NCBI RefSeq assembly: GCF_003718735.1
Contig: NZ_CP033460.1
Coordinates: forward strand, 620,001 to 684,000
Length of the DNA: 64,000 nt
Origin: Staphylococcus debuckii
GTDB taxonomy: Bacteria > Bacillota > Bacilli > Staphylococcales > Staphylococcaceae
Direction: 5' to 3'
Shown: positions 36,421 through 45,226 of the stretch, in pieces
Layout of the letters: every line of letters starts with the position of its first letter
How positions within the stretch are numbered: the first letter of the stretch is position 1
Notes under the pieces: generated by a model
Database searches by the model: none
What the model saw: only the letters and a program-made list of their open reading frames with translations
Told to the model about the DNA's origin: nothing
Made by a program: the position numbers and the translations under genes

Positions 36421-37452
36421 TTATTTATCTTTTTTAGTTTGGTAACTTTGACTCGCTACTTTATTATTGTCGACAATTACATATTCAGGACGGATTGAAG
36501 TGCCTTCCATTGCATTAGTCAACATTTCTTCGACACCTTTTTGAATACGTTTTTGTGCTTCAACAGTCATACCTGAATAGTGCACAGTCATACCTGAATT
36601 TTTAAGTGAGCGCCAAGGATGATCTTTTGGTGCTGGTTGTGGGAACCAAACGTCGCCACCATATCTGATATGACCATCTTTAACTGCTTCAGTTACAGCA
36701 TCTTTATCAACAATTGAGCCACGTGCACAGTTTACTAATACTGTACCTTTTTGCATTTTATCGATAACGGATTTATCAAATTTACCTTTTGTATCAGGAG
36801 TAAGTGGAGATTGAATGATGATAACATCAGAAGTTTCCACTAATTCATCAAATGGTAGATATTTGATGCCCATTTCTTTTTCTACATCTTCTTTACGGAA
36901 TGGATCGTTATAACGTAAGTCTACGCCGAATGCTTTCAAGCATTGAGCAGTTAATTGACCGATACGTCCAAAGCCGAAGATACCAATTTTTTTCTCTTGT
37001 AATTCAAATGCGCCAGAACCTACTAATGGTAAGTCCCATTCGCCTTCAATTGCTTGTCTATGGCCTTCTTCATAGTTTCTAAGCAATAATAATGTTTCTA
37101 GAACATTTTGTTCAGCAACACTTTCATTGTTACTACCTGTTACTTCTGCAACAACAATACCATGTTCTGCAGCTGCTTCAATATCTACATGGTCAGAACC
37201 GATACCAGCTGTAATCGCATATTTAAGATTTTTAGCTTTTTCAATTCTTTCTTTAGTAATATAAGCAGGTAAGAATGGAGAAGAAATTACAACGTCCATA
37301 TCCTCAACATATTGTTCAACTTCCTCATTGCTTGATACCAAGATAAGTTCGTTGTCAGTACCTTTCAAGAATTCAGGTAAACCTAAAGCTTCTTGTTTAG
37401 ATAATAATTGAGTAGATTTTGTTGCTTCTGGGAATAATGCTACAATTTTCAT
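36421..37452 (-). CDS. fdh: NAD-dependent formate dehydrogenase
   Basis: 343 residues of the D-2-hydroxyacid dehydrogenase family. The Rossmann motif is GIFGFGRIGQ (about 157-166), the substrate-binding Arg is in NCARGSIVD, and the catalytic His region GGDVWFPQPAPKDHPWR plus GSNNESVAEQ are specific to formate dehydrogenases. It oxidises formate to CO2 with NAD+ in the cytoplasm. Staphylococci make formate by pyruvate formate lyase, and the formamidase gene at 28 kb would add another source. The ATG has AAAGGAGAA. Its 323-nt leader carries a terminator and is described separately. Confidence 0.92.
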   Translation of the reverse strand: MKIVALFPEATKSTQLLSKQEALGLPEFLKGTDNELILVSSNEEVEQYVEDMDVVISSPFLPAYITKERIEKAKNLKYAITAGIGSDHVDIEAAAEHGIVVAEVTGSNNESVAEQNVLETLLLLRNYEEGHRQAIEGEWDLPLVGSGAFELQEKKIGIFGFGRIGQLTAQCLKAFGVDLRYNDPFRKEDVEKEMGIKYLPFDELVETSDVIIIQSPLTPDTKGKFDKSVIDKMQKGTVLVNCARGSIVDKDAVTEAVKDGHIRYGGDVWFPQPAPKDHPWRSLKNSGMTVHYSGMTVEAQKRIQKGVEEMLTNAMEGTSIRPEYVIVDNNKVASQSYQTKKDK

Positions 37453-37776
37453 TAAAAATCATTCTCCTTTTTAAATGATTATTGGCTGCTGTCTTCTTCT
37501 CTGTTTTTGGAAAAAAGTGCGGGCAAACAAAAAACTCCCATCACGCCACTTTGCACATAAATGTGCAGTGGAGATGGGAGTAGTAATCGGCACGGTCTGT
37601 ACTTAATACCAATCCGCAGAAAAGAATATATATTTGAAGGCAACAGTCAGTTCGCTTTTGCCTTAGTTACGATGGATAGCTCAATAGTTAAAGATTAGCC
37701 AACTGCACATTAGTACAGCGTACCAATTTTGAAAAACTATCGAGAAAGTGTTGAGAATATTTCTCAACTACTTGAT
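37453..37776 (-). promoter_or_regulatory. Structured fdh leader with terminator and competing pairing (attenuator or riboswitch candidate)
   Basis: RNA from the promoter at 37783-37811 would carry about 323 nt before the fdh ATG. It contains TTGAGAA/TTCTCAA (5' end), AAGGCAA/TTGCCTT (about 37637-37670) and a large terminator hairpin at 37580-37535. The segment ATGTGCAGT on the minus strand (37710-37702) is exactly complementary to ACTGCACAT in the 5' arm of that terminator (37569-37561), so it could act as antiterminator. I do not recognise a known riboswitch or T-box core. An independent sRNA of about 245 nt is the alternative. Confidence 0.55.
37525..37580 (-). terminator. Rho-independent terminator inside the fdh leader
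   Basis: GATGGGAG/CTCCCATC, AGTGG/CCACT and ATGTGC/GCACAT stack into one long stem with only small interior loops. On the minus strand it ends in TTTTTTGTTTG (37534-37525), 72 nt before the fdh start. Confidence 0.85.
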
Positions 37777-37782
37777 GTCTCA

Positions 37783-37811
37783 ATTCTAATACGCATCGTT
37801 TTGTTTGTCAA
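37783..37811 (-). promoter_or_regulatory. Sigma-A-type promoter of the fdh leader
   Basis: TTGACA (37811-37806), 17-nt spacer, TAGAAT (37788-37783) on the minus strand; a near-consensus promoter. Confidence 0.75.
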
Positions 37812-38025
37812 ACTTTTGTAACAAACTATTTATTTTTTAGACATATTTGTCGTAATTGTGACGAATAAAAATATGATTAAATGCTGGTATAATGCGATTT
37901 GTTGGGATGAGATAAGTGGCGGAAGAAATTTTATTATAGAATGAAAAATAATTTCAAGCTGGCTGATTTTGAGCAGTAATATTTAGGGCGATCGGAAGTT
38001 TTTGAGCAGGCTAATAGGGATATTT

Positions 38026-38230
38026 GGATATATTGGCCAAGAATAGAATCAACATGTCCAATATATGGATATATCGGCCAAGAATGGAGGCAACATGTCC
38101 AATATATGGATTTATTGGTCAAGAATGAGAGCAACGTGTCCAATATATGAGTTTATTGGCCAATAATAAGAGCAACATATCCAATATATGATTATATCGG
38201 CCAAGAATAAGAGCAACATGTCCAATATAC
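38026..38230. repeat. Five tandem 41-nt palindromic repeats
   Basis: Units start at 38026, 38067, 38108, 38149 and 38190 with an exact 41-nt period. Each has arms of the type ATATATTGG...CCAATATAT, an inner TTGGCCAA, and a centre AAGAATRRRAGCAACRTG. The copies differ at a few positions, some on paired arms. Related units occur at 14081 and 30666-30749. Confidence 0.9.
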
Positions 38231-38432
38231 CCATCAACTCTGATAACTGCAGCCTTCTTTTTCAACAACTAAGCAACTTAATAGACGGTAAGGTGTCTTC
38301 CTTCAGACAACCCGGAGACTTACCCCCTAATAGAATGAATTGGTATCTAAAATCGCGTGTGATAGTATATAGGTTGAATTATAGTAACTATACTTTATTG
38401 ACTTCGAACTATAGAGAAAGGAAGTCGCCGCT
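38231..38432. other. Non-coding region after the repeat array
   Basis: No gene is seen. A possible stem GGTAAG (38287-38292)/CTTACC (38319-38324) with an inner GTCT/AGAC lies in the middle. AAAGGAAG near 38417 is the ribosome site of the next gene. Confidence 0.35.
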
Positions 38433-38648
38433 ATGAAACGCTATTTTCAGGAAATCGGACACAAATTATGGTTCAATCTTTTATCAATCATCTTAGGAAT
38501 AATTTTATTCGCCATTTATCTAATGTTTAACAAAGATTATCTATGGCTCGGATTTATATTTGCGATAATAATAATTATTCCCGCATATGGAAATATAAGA
38601 AACGCTAAAAAATCTTCACTCGACATACAACGAGCGAAGATTTTTTAA
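38433..38648 (+). CDS. Small membrane protein of unknown function
   Basis: 71 residues with two hydrophobic helices (about 14-33 and 37-55) between basic ends, MKRYFQEIGHK at the start. I do not recognise the family. ATG 38433 follows GAAAGGAAG with good spacing. Its last codons form one arm of the terminator hairpin, so the gene ends exactly where transcription ends. Confidence 0.65.
   Translation: MKRYFQEIGHKLWFNLLSIILGIILFAIYLMFNKDYLWLGFIFAIIIIIPAYGNIRNAKKSSLDIQRAKIF
38611..38648. terminator. Terminator overlapping the small membrane protein 3' end
   Basis: AATCTTC-a-CTCG pairs with CGAG-c-GAAGATT, followed by TTTTT. It separates the convergent neighbours. Confidence 0.75.
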
Positions 38649-39782
38649 TTATTGTTCTTTACTTTTTTCTTTACTCAAAGCTTTACGCATTTGTTGGCGT
38701 GAGCCATACGTACTTTCGCGCACGAGTTTCTCATTACGCATACCTGCTCCAATAGCACCTGCGATAGTTGAAATAGAGGCTGCGAACCAGGCAATAAAGA
38801 TATAAAGTGAGAACGGTGCTGCATGTTTCAATTCGAGTTGCCGTCCTAAGAAGCCGGATGGCAACAAGATTAATGCCGCAATAATGTAGAGCAGCATTAA
38901 GACAATGTAATAAATCAACACGGACGTTCCCAGCGTCGTCAACGTCGTCATATTATATAATCGCGTGATTTTGCGGTTTTGACTATAACGCGTGGATTCC
39001 CATAAGTTATGCGCCAAGATAATCCAAGCAATCATACCGATAATAGCAAAGAGGGAAAGTACGGTTAATCTTCCTGCTGTAAAAGTATTGCCGAGTTGCC
39101 ACATCGTAGAGAAAATCATCCCTGAAGCACCGGTTGTAAAGGCAATAGCGATGACACTGTTCATACTTTGCATCAGACGCAGCGGGTTATTGGCGAAAGT
39201 CATTCCGCTTAATAAACGTAAGTTGCCGCTGATTTTCGAAGCTACAATATACCGGATATGCATGGTATGTGTTTCGTCTGCATAGGTCCGTATTTTTCTT
39301 AAGTTAGAAAAAGGAAAGATATTGCGATACTCTTTCTGGCGTTCTTCATCATCTTTTTCATTATCATCTTTGGCATGATCACTAAATTGAAGATTGATTT
39401 CATGGATAACGGTGATGATGGTTTTTTCTAGACGTTTAGTAAGGGGGCGCCAACCATATGCTGGAATAGAAATCATACTCGCGCCGTTTTCTTCGTTGAT
39501 ATCCACAGCGATAACCGCTTCATTATCATGAAACAAAGGCAAATCGGTTAAACTGATAATATAATTCCAATTATAGCGGTCTAAGTAGTCTTCTGTTTTT
39601 TGATAGGCTTTATCAGCTTCTTCAGCTGAGCCGGTTAATGCGTTGACTATGACTTCAATTTTCCATTTATATTGAGACGAAATATATTTTGAAAGCAAGT
39701 CAGGCAATGCATCTACCATTTTATGCGAGAGTTTATTGGCAATACCAGGCGCAGCCACGATGCCTACTACTAACTGTTCCAC
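38649..39782 (-). CDS. Membrane protein of unknown function, paralogue B of a tandem pair
   Basis: 377 residues. A soluble N-terminal domain of about 130 residues begins VVGIVAAPGIANKLS and includes ALTGSAEEAD and IISLTDLPLF. It is followed by a charged linker and about four membrane helices ending in a basic tail. The neighbour just upstream has the same layout and shares GI(V/I)AAPG, GSAE and TDLP motifs. The start is GTG 39782, with AAAGGAGG upstream. No known family comes to mind; AAPG plus TDLP may hint at a nucleotide- or ligand-binding fold, but that is speculation. Confidence 0.7.
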   Translation of the reverse strand: MEQLVVGIVAAPGIANKLSHKMVDALPDLLSKYISSQYKWKIEVIVNALTGSAEEADKAYQKTEDYLDRYNWNYIISLTDLPLFHDNEAVIAVDINEENGASMISIPAYGWRPLTKRLEKTIITVIHEINLQFSDHAKDDNEKDDEERQKEYRNIFPFSNLRKIRTYADETHTMHIRYIVASKISGNLRLLSGMTFANNPLRLMQSMNSVIAIAFTTGASGMIFSTMWQLGNTFTAGRLTVLSLFAIIGMIAWIILAHNLWESTRYSQNRKITRLYNMTTLTTLGTSVLIYYIVLMLLYIIAALILLPSGFLGRQLELKHAAPFSLYIFIAWFAASISTIAGAIGAGMRNEKLVRESTYGSRQQMRKALSKEKSKEQ

Positions 39783-39785
39783 ATT

Positions 39786-40994
39786 TTAGCCTCCTTTCTG
39801 TTCTTTTATATTTTTCTCGGAATCAGAAGAATAATATTTGCTGGATTCCCATTCTTTAGCTTCTCTATAGCGAGCACGTTGACGATAAGAATAAGTCATA
39901 TCTCTAATTTTTTCTTCATTTTCCACAGAAGCGCCTAAAGCACCTGCCAAGAAACCGAGTGATGTGATAAACCATGTAAGATATAAGAATTGTCCCCAAG
40001 TTCTTATGCCATGATTGGAAGTCATCATATTATATAAGTCATTCGGTACGAATAAGGCGACGCTGATCATGAGCAGTACAAATAAGATGACATAGCTGAG
40101 TGCAATAATAATCAGTAATGTCATGACAGTGGTAATATTGTAGACCGTCCGATAGGTCCGCGTCGTCAGAGAAGACGGCGGCTCCCATAATCTATGCGCG
40201 TACATAATCCATAACGCCATACCGCCGACTGCAAGAATGGTCATCAATATAAAGCGCAAATTGGAGAATTCGATACTCATCTGCCAAGGCGTTGAGAAAA
40301 TGGTTAAATACGTAGCTGTGGCAAATGACAATGAAATAATCTTCTTGAAATTTGGTATCTCTTTCCAAGGTTCATTGGCACGCGTCATACCGAATAATAA
40401 GAAAATCCAACTGATAATTAACGGTTTGAGTATAAAGCGCGTCGTAGTATGAGATTTAGAAGTTTCATCTCCATCTTCTTGTTCTGTCGCTGTCTCCATA
40501 TCGTTATCTTGCTTTTGGTCTAAAGGTGCGGTTTCAGGTTTGATGCGTGTAATCCAAGATAAATTCAATTTGTGTTGCTGATTAGCTTCATCATCATGTT
40601 GAGAACGATAAATACTTTCAGCAAAATACAGCAAGGATTGTTTTAGTTTTTTCCGCAAACCGATCCAACCTAAAGCAGGCAAGGAAATCAGTGCAGTGGC
40701 ATGTGTTTCATCCAGATTACCGACGATAACACGACGATTTGAGACGATAGGAAGGTCAGTAACCACAATGCCGTAATCCCAGTTATGTTCTTGTTTAACA
40801 TTCTGGGCTGCATCCAAACTTTTATTTACATCTTCGGCTGAACCGATAAGCGGATCGACGGTCACATGAAAATGCCATTCTGCATCGGTGTTCAGTTCTC
40901 GATTCAAAATGGTAGGCAAATCTTCAATTACTTTGTTGGATAAGCGTTCTGGAAATCCAGGAGCAGCGATAATGCCCACGTTAAACGTTGTCAT
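39786..40994 (-). CDS. Membrane protein of unknown function, paralogue A of a tandem pair
   Basis: 402 residues: N-terminal soluble domain (NVGIIAAPGFPERLSNKV, DPLIGSAEDVNKS, YGIVVTDLPIV), an acidic linker (about 165-195), four or so membrane helices, and a charged C terminus. It is 3 nt upstream of its paralogue, so both are translated from one message. ATG 40994 has GAAAGGAGG. Retained co-expression suggests a heteromeric membrane complex (inference). A minus-strand promoter TTGACT (41076-41071), 17-nt spacer, TAAATT (41053-41048) lies ahead. Confidence 0.7.
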   Translation of the reverse strand: MTTFNVGIIAAPGFPERLSNKVIEDLPTILNRELNTDAEWHFHVTVDPLIGSAEDVNKSLDAAQNVKQEHNWDYGIVVTDLPIVSNRRVIVGNLDETHATALISLPALGWIGLRKKLKQSLLYFAESIYRSQHDDEANQQHKLNLSWITRIKPETAPLDQKQDNDMETATEQEDGDETSKSHTTTRFILKPLIISWIFLLFGMTRANEPWKEIPNFKKIISLSFATATYLTIFSTPWQMSIEFSNLRFILMTILAVGGMALWIMYAHRLWEPPSSLTTRTYRTVYNITTVMTLLIIIALSYVILFVLLMISVALFVPNDLYNMMTSNHGIRTWGQFLYLTWFITSLGFLAGALGASVENEEKIRDMTYSYRQRARYREAKEWESSKYYSSDSEKNIKEQKGG

Positions 40995-41327
40995 TCTGCA
41001 ACCTCCTTTCTAAAGCTTTCTTTTCAGCAAAAAAATTCGTAATTTATAATTTAAATTTAATTTACGAATAAGTCAAATTGTACATGTATTAATTTCCCTG
41101 AATGCAGAGTGGAAAAACGCTTGAATCGTCAATAAGGTTTTTTAATAAAAGTAAAATATTGTATAACTTACTTATTGATTTTGCCTTAAGATTGTTTCAG
41201 CAATTAAGTTGAAATAAATTTTTTTGAAAAATACGAGCATCATTCTTTAATGTCACTCAAATATGTATTATCATTATTATGTAACATAAAATACAAGTGT
41301 AATATAATCTGGAAGGGAATGATAATA
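40995..41327. other. Divergent intergenic region
   Basis: No gene. It carries the minus-strand promoter of the paralogue pair (41048-41076) and, at its right end, the ribosome site GGAAGGG (41311-41317) of the recombinase-like gene. Very AT-rich between. Confidence 0.4.
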
Positions 41328-41921
41328 ATGGAATGTGTGGTGCCGATTAAAGATAAAGCGCACATCGAAGCGATGTATCAAGTTTTGCAGCAGCACAGCC
41401 AACGTGACTATTTATTGTTAAGCTTTGCGATACATACGGGAGTGAAATTGAGTACACTGCTTAGTCTGCGTGTTGCAGATGTGGTAGAACATCACCGAAA
41501 TGAAGCGGATGATCAAACGCTACACACTATCCATACCCAAGACATTATTCAATCATGGTCAAATCCGCAATTCCCTGAAATTGTAGTACCGCTTCCATCC
41601 TCATTACGTCAAGCTTTGGCTGTGTATATCTCACAAGGGGACTGCACTCTCCAGAGTTTTCTTTTCCAGTCGAGTAGAACGAAGAAGCAGTTGTCACGTC
41701 AGCAGGCGTATCGTATTATTCATCAGGCTGCGGAGGAGGTTGAGCTGGCGCATATTGGTTTGCAGTCGTTGCGCAAGACGTTTGCGTATCATGCTTATCA
41801 GGCGGGCACTCCGGTTACGGTGATTCAGAAGTATCTGGGGCATCAGTCGCTGGCTGAAACGATTAAGTTTATGGATGTGCCGTATGTGTCGAAGGCGATT
41901 GAGATTCATTTGGATATTTAA
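41328..41921 (+). CDS. Tyrosine-recombinase-like protein with altered catalytic residues
   Basis: 197 residues matching the catalytic half of phage-type integrases: FAIHTGVKLSTLLSL, HIGLQSLRKTFAYHAY and KYLGHQS near the C terminus. The first catalytic Arg is Lys (TGVK for TGLR), the His of HxxR is Gln (LQSLR), and the expected nucleophile Tyr is Phe (TIKFMDV). ATG 41328 is preferred, with GGAAGGG 10 nt upstream. No phage or attachment site is near; as I recall, S. aureus also has a FimE-like gene at this place before mnhA2, so it is a chromosomal resident. It may bind DNA without recombining it. Confidence 0.75.
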   Translation: MECVVPIKDKAHIEAMYQVLQQHSQRDYLLLSFAIHTGVKLSTLLSLRVADVVEHHRNEADDQTLHTIHTQDIIQSWSNPQFPEIVVPLPSSLRQALAVYISQGDCTLQSFLFQSSRTKKQLSRQQAYRIIHQAAEEVELAHIGLQSLRKTFAYHAYQAGTPVTVIQKYLGHQSLAETIKFMDVPYVSKAIEIHLDI

Positions 41922-41983
41922 TTTTATGTTGCCGTGTATTTTCATTTGTATAACTCAATAGATAGAAAGGAGTTTTCCGAAAT

Positions 41984-44470
41984 ATGAGCCTCTTATGGTT
42001 GTTTGTTTTTGTGATGGTCATCATGTTGGTCATTTTGTTGACGAATATGAAAGTGCATCCCTCACGGACATTAGAACCTGATATTCCAACTGAAACTGGT
42101 GCGGACGCTACAGTGCAGCAGACGCAGCTGTTTAGTAAGCAGCCGTTTGCACGTTTCTCAGGTTGGATTGCCCTCATTGCCCCTGTCGTCAGTGCTGTGT
42201 ATTTTATATTAGCGATTTCACATATAGCTGACGGCCGTTTAACTACAGTTTCACTGCCTTGGATGCCCGCCATTGATTTAGATTTAGCGTTTCGACTGGA
42301 CGGGTTATCGATGATATTTGCTTTGTTGATCACCTTGATAGGAACAGGTGTAGTATTATATGCCAATGCGTATTTATCGAAAGCACATGACGACTTGCCA
42401 AGATTCTATTTTTATTTAATTTTATTTATGTTCGCCATGCTCGGTGTAGTGTTAGCAGATAATACTATATTGCTGTATGTATTTTGGGAATTAACGAGTA
42501 TTGCCTCATTTTTATTAATTTCTTATTGGTATAATCGCCAAGCGAGTCAGGACGGAGCGTTGAAGTCCTTCTTGATTACGGTATTCGGCGGTATGTTCAT
42601 GCTGATCGGATTCATTATTATTTATAGTATTTCTGGCACTAATACGATTTCTGAATTGGTAACCCAAACAGACACGTTGAGCCAATCGCCTTGGTATCCT
42701 TTTGCAGTGGTGTGTATTTTAATCGGCGCCTTTACCAAATCTGCTCAGTTTCCTTTTCATATTTGGCTGCCGGATGCAATGGAGGCGCCGACACCAGTCA
42801 GTGCTTATTTGCATTCTGCCACGATGGTTAAAGCTGGATTGTATCTCTTGTTCCGCTTCACTCCGATTTTAAGTTATGCCCCATGGGTCGGCTACATTGT
42901 CATCACAGTCGGTATCGTCACGTTAGCAGTCGGTTCGTTTGTGGCAGTCGGACAACGCGATTTGAAAGGGTTATTAGCCTATTCCACTATCAGTCAACTC
43001 GGCATGATTATGTCTATGGTTGGTTTCGGTATGTTGACGTACAGTCTGCACCGATCTTTTGTAGAATTTTTCGTTATCAGCCTCTTTGCGGGTCTCTTCC
43101 ATCTCATTAACCATGCACTGTTTAAGAGCGTCTTGTTCATGGGCGTCGGTATTATCGATCATGAAACGGGCACAAGAAATCTTGCCAACTTAGGTGGTTT
43201 GAGAAAAGTATTACCAGTAACAGCAACAATCATGACCATCAGTGCGATGGCCATGGCAGGTTTACCGTTCTTCAATGGCTTCTTATCAAAAGAAATGTTC
43301 TTTACTACTTTAGTCAATGCAGGAAAGTTGCCCATAGATGATCAAATCTTTATGAGTGTAATGTTGGTCATTGCAGTAGGTGCCAGTGTTTTAACCTTTG
43401 TTTATAGTTTGAGAATGGTGAAAGATACGTTCTGCGGACCTTTGAAAAGGGATAAATTGCCGCAGGTACCTGGTCATGAACCGGTGTCGATGTATCTTGC
43501 ACCGGTCATTATCGTGTGCGGTCTCCCGTTATTTTTCATCATTCCGAATATCTTAGGAAAGTATCTGATTACTCCAGCTTTACGCGATATCAACCATACC
43601 GCGACCGTAGTAAAATATATTCCGCATGTTGAAGCGTGGCATGGATTTACTACAGAATTACTCATTACTTTAGTTATTTATACAGTCGGTATCTTGCTGT
43701 TATGGCGTTCGCATTGGATGGAAGTATATAACAAGCTGCCTTCTATCTTGAGTATCAATACGCTGTATAATGCGATGTTGAAATGGAGTGAAGGTTTTAG
43801 TCGCCGTAATATGCAGACGATGATGAATAACAAATTGAACCAATACTTGCATGTGATTTATCTGATGTTCTTCGGCATGCTAGTCTATGGATTCGTCAAA
43901 GTAGGATGGATTCCAATTAAAGGATTTAAAATGACGCCGTTCACTTGGTTCGAAATCTTAGTCTTAGTGAATATCGCTATTCTTTCAGCGGCTTTATTAT
44001 ACATTCGTGAACGGATGGCGATGGTTATTTTGAATGGGGTGATCGGTTATTCGATTGCCATTGTATTTATTTTGATGAAAGCACCTGATTTAGCAATGAC
44101 TCAATTAGTTATTGAAACTATTACGACGATTCTCTTCTTGCTGGTATTCTATCACTTACCGAACGTGCAGCGTGATAAGGTGCAGTGGGGGAGAGAAGCG
44201 GTGAAGTTGGTTATTGCATTCATGATGGCGATTTTCGTCATGACTTTTGTCGTGATTGCATTACAAGATCCTCCATTCCAAAAGATTTCGCAGTTTTATG
44301 AGAACAGCTATGATTTAGCCGGTTCGAAAAATATTGTCAATGCGATTCTCGGAGATTTCCGTGCACTGGATACGATGCTGGAGGGTATCGTGATTATGAT
44401 TGTCGGACTCGGTATCTTCGCGTTAGTCAAATTCAAGATCAGAAAGGGTGAGTCGAATGAAAGAAAATGA
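41984..44470 (+). CDS. mnhA2: Na+/H+ antiporter (Mrp/Mnh2) subunit A
   Basis: 828 residues, the large MrpA-type subunit with around 20 membrane helices. The NuoL-like part has [19 protein letters not shown] and a conserved Lys region [35 protein letters not shown] stretch (about 260-290). The C-terminal part matches the MrpA-specific extension. It is part of a seven-subunit secondary antiporter that exports monovalent cations against protons. ATG 41984 has AAAGGAG. First of seven overlapping genes. Confidence 0.95.
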   Translation: MSLLWLFVFVMVIMLVILLTNMKVHPSRTLEPDIPTETGADATVQQTQLFSKQPFARFSGWIALIAPVVSAVYFILAISHIADGRLTTVSLPWMPAIDLDLAFRLDGLSMIFALLITLIGTGVVLYANAYLSKAHDDLPRFYFYLILFMFAMLGVVLADNTILLYVFWELTSIASFLLISYWYNRQASQDGALKSFLITVFGGMFMLIGFIIIYSISGTNTISELVTQTDTLSQSPWYPFAVVCILIGAFTKSAQFPFHIWLPDAMEAPTPVSAYLHSATMVKAGLYLLFRFTPILSYAPWVGYIVITVGIVTLAVGSFVAVGQRDLKGLLAYSTISQLGMIMSMVGFGMLTYSLHRSFVEFFVISLFAGLFHLINHALFKSVLFMGVGIIDHETGTRNLANLGGLRKVLPVTATIMTISAMAMAGLPFFNGFLSKEMFFTTLVNAGKLPIDDQIFMSVMLVIAVGASVLTFVYSLRMVKDTFCGPLKRDKLPQVPGHEPVSMYLAPVIIVCGLPLFFIIPNILGKYLITPALRDINHTATVVKYIPHVEAWHGFTTELLITLVIYTVGILLLWRSHWMEVYNKLPSILSINTLYNAMLKWSEGFSRRNMQTMMNNKLNQYLHVIYLMFFGMLVYGFVKVGWIPIKGFKMTPFTWFEILVLVNIAILSAALLYIRERMAMVILNGVIGYSIAIVFILMKAPDLAMTQLVIETITTILFLLVFYHLPNVQRDKVQWGREAVKLVIAFMMAIFVMTFVVIALQDPPFQKISQFYENSYDLAGSKNIVNAILGDFRALDTMLEGIVIMIVGLGIFALVKFKIRKGESNERK

Positions 44471-44882
44471 TATTGTTCTGGAAACCATCTCGAAAGTAGC
44501 GGTATTTATTATTCTGACTTTCGGTGCGTATATCTTTCTTGCAGGACATGATAATCCAGGCGGCGGCTTTATCGGCGGCTTGGTTTTCAGCTCAGCCTTT
44601 ATTCTGATGTTCTTAGCCTTTGATGTACAGAAAGTAGTGAGATCGCTTCCGATAGACTTCCGGGCAGTGACTATTTCAGGTTGTCTGCTGTCTATTGCTA
44701 CAGCCGTAGTCCCAATTTTCTTTGGCCATCCGCTGCTCTCTCACGAAGATGTGTACGTCACTTTACCCTTGTTGGAAAAGATACACCTTTCAAGTGTCAC
44801 GATATTTGAATTCGGTATTTTACTGACCGTAGTAGGTGCCGTCACAACCATTATGTTAGCGATAAGTGGTGATAAAAGTTGA
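44457..44882 (+). CDS. mnhB2: Mnh2 antiporter subunit B
   Basis: 141 residues, four helices, the same length as S. aureus MnhB2. The motif [12 protein letters not shown] is diagnostic for MrpB. ATG 44457 follows AAAGGGTGA and overlaps the end of mnhA2 by 14 nt. Confidence 0.93.
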   Translation: MKENDIVLETISKVAVFIILTFGAYIFLAGHDNPGGGFIGGLVFSSAFILMFLAFDVQKVVRSLPIDFRAVTISGCLLSIATAVVPIFFGHPLLSHEDVYVTLPLLEKIHLSSVTIFEFGILLTVVGAVTTIMLAISGDKS

Positions 44883-45226
44883 ATGTCATACTCATTATGA
44901 TTATAGGAATTTTAACCTTTGCAGGAACGTATATGATTCTATCTAAAAACTTAATCCGTATTGTCTTAGGAACGGCCATTTACACCCATGTCGCCAATTT
45001 AGTGATCTTAGCTATGAGCGGCTTTAACGGTAAAAATGTACCGATTATCAATGGTGAAGGGCGCAACTTTGTAGACCCGTTGCCCCAAGCATTGATTTTA
45101 ACAGCGATTGTCATCGGTTTTGCGGTGACAGCTTTCTTGCTCGTATTAGTTTACAGAACTTACAAAGTTACACGTGTAAACCGTATTGAAGCCTTGAGCG
45201 GAGAGGATGATGACGTCGATGAATAA
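44879..45226 (+). CDS. mnhC2: Mnh2 antiporter subunit C
   Basis: 115 residues with three helices, the NuoK-like MrpC subunit ([33 protein letters not shown]). The start is TTG 44879, overlapping the mnhB2 stop. Confidence 0.93.
   Translation: MNVILIMIIGILTFAGTYMILSKNLIRIVLGTAIYTHVANLVILAMSGFNGKNVPIINGEGRNFVDPLPQALILTAIVIGFAVTAFLLVLVYRTYKVTRVNRIEALSGEDDDVDE

Noticed and set aside
37535..37776. T-box or classical SAM/TPP/FMN/lysine riboswitch ahead of fdh
   Set aside because: I could not find the T-box core (GGTACCGCG-like) or the conserved cores of those riboswitches, so only an unclassified attenuator is claimed.
38026..38230. Regular repeats resembling a CRISPR array
   Set aside because: There are no variable spacers; the whole 41-nt unit repeats, it is palindromic throughout, and no cas gene is nearby.
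41328..41921. Evidence of a prophage or integrative element at the mnh2 operon
   Set aside because: The integrase-like gene is isolated, lacks apparent catalytic residues, and no attachment repeats or phage genes are visible around it.
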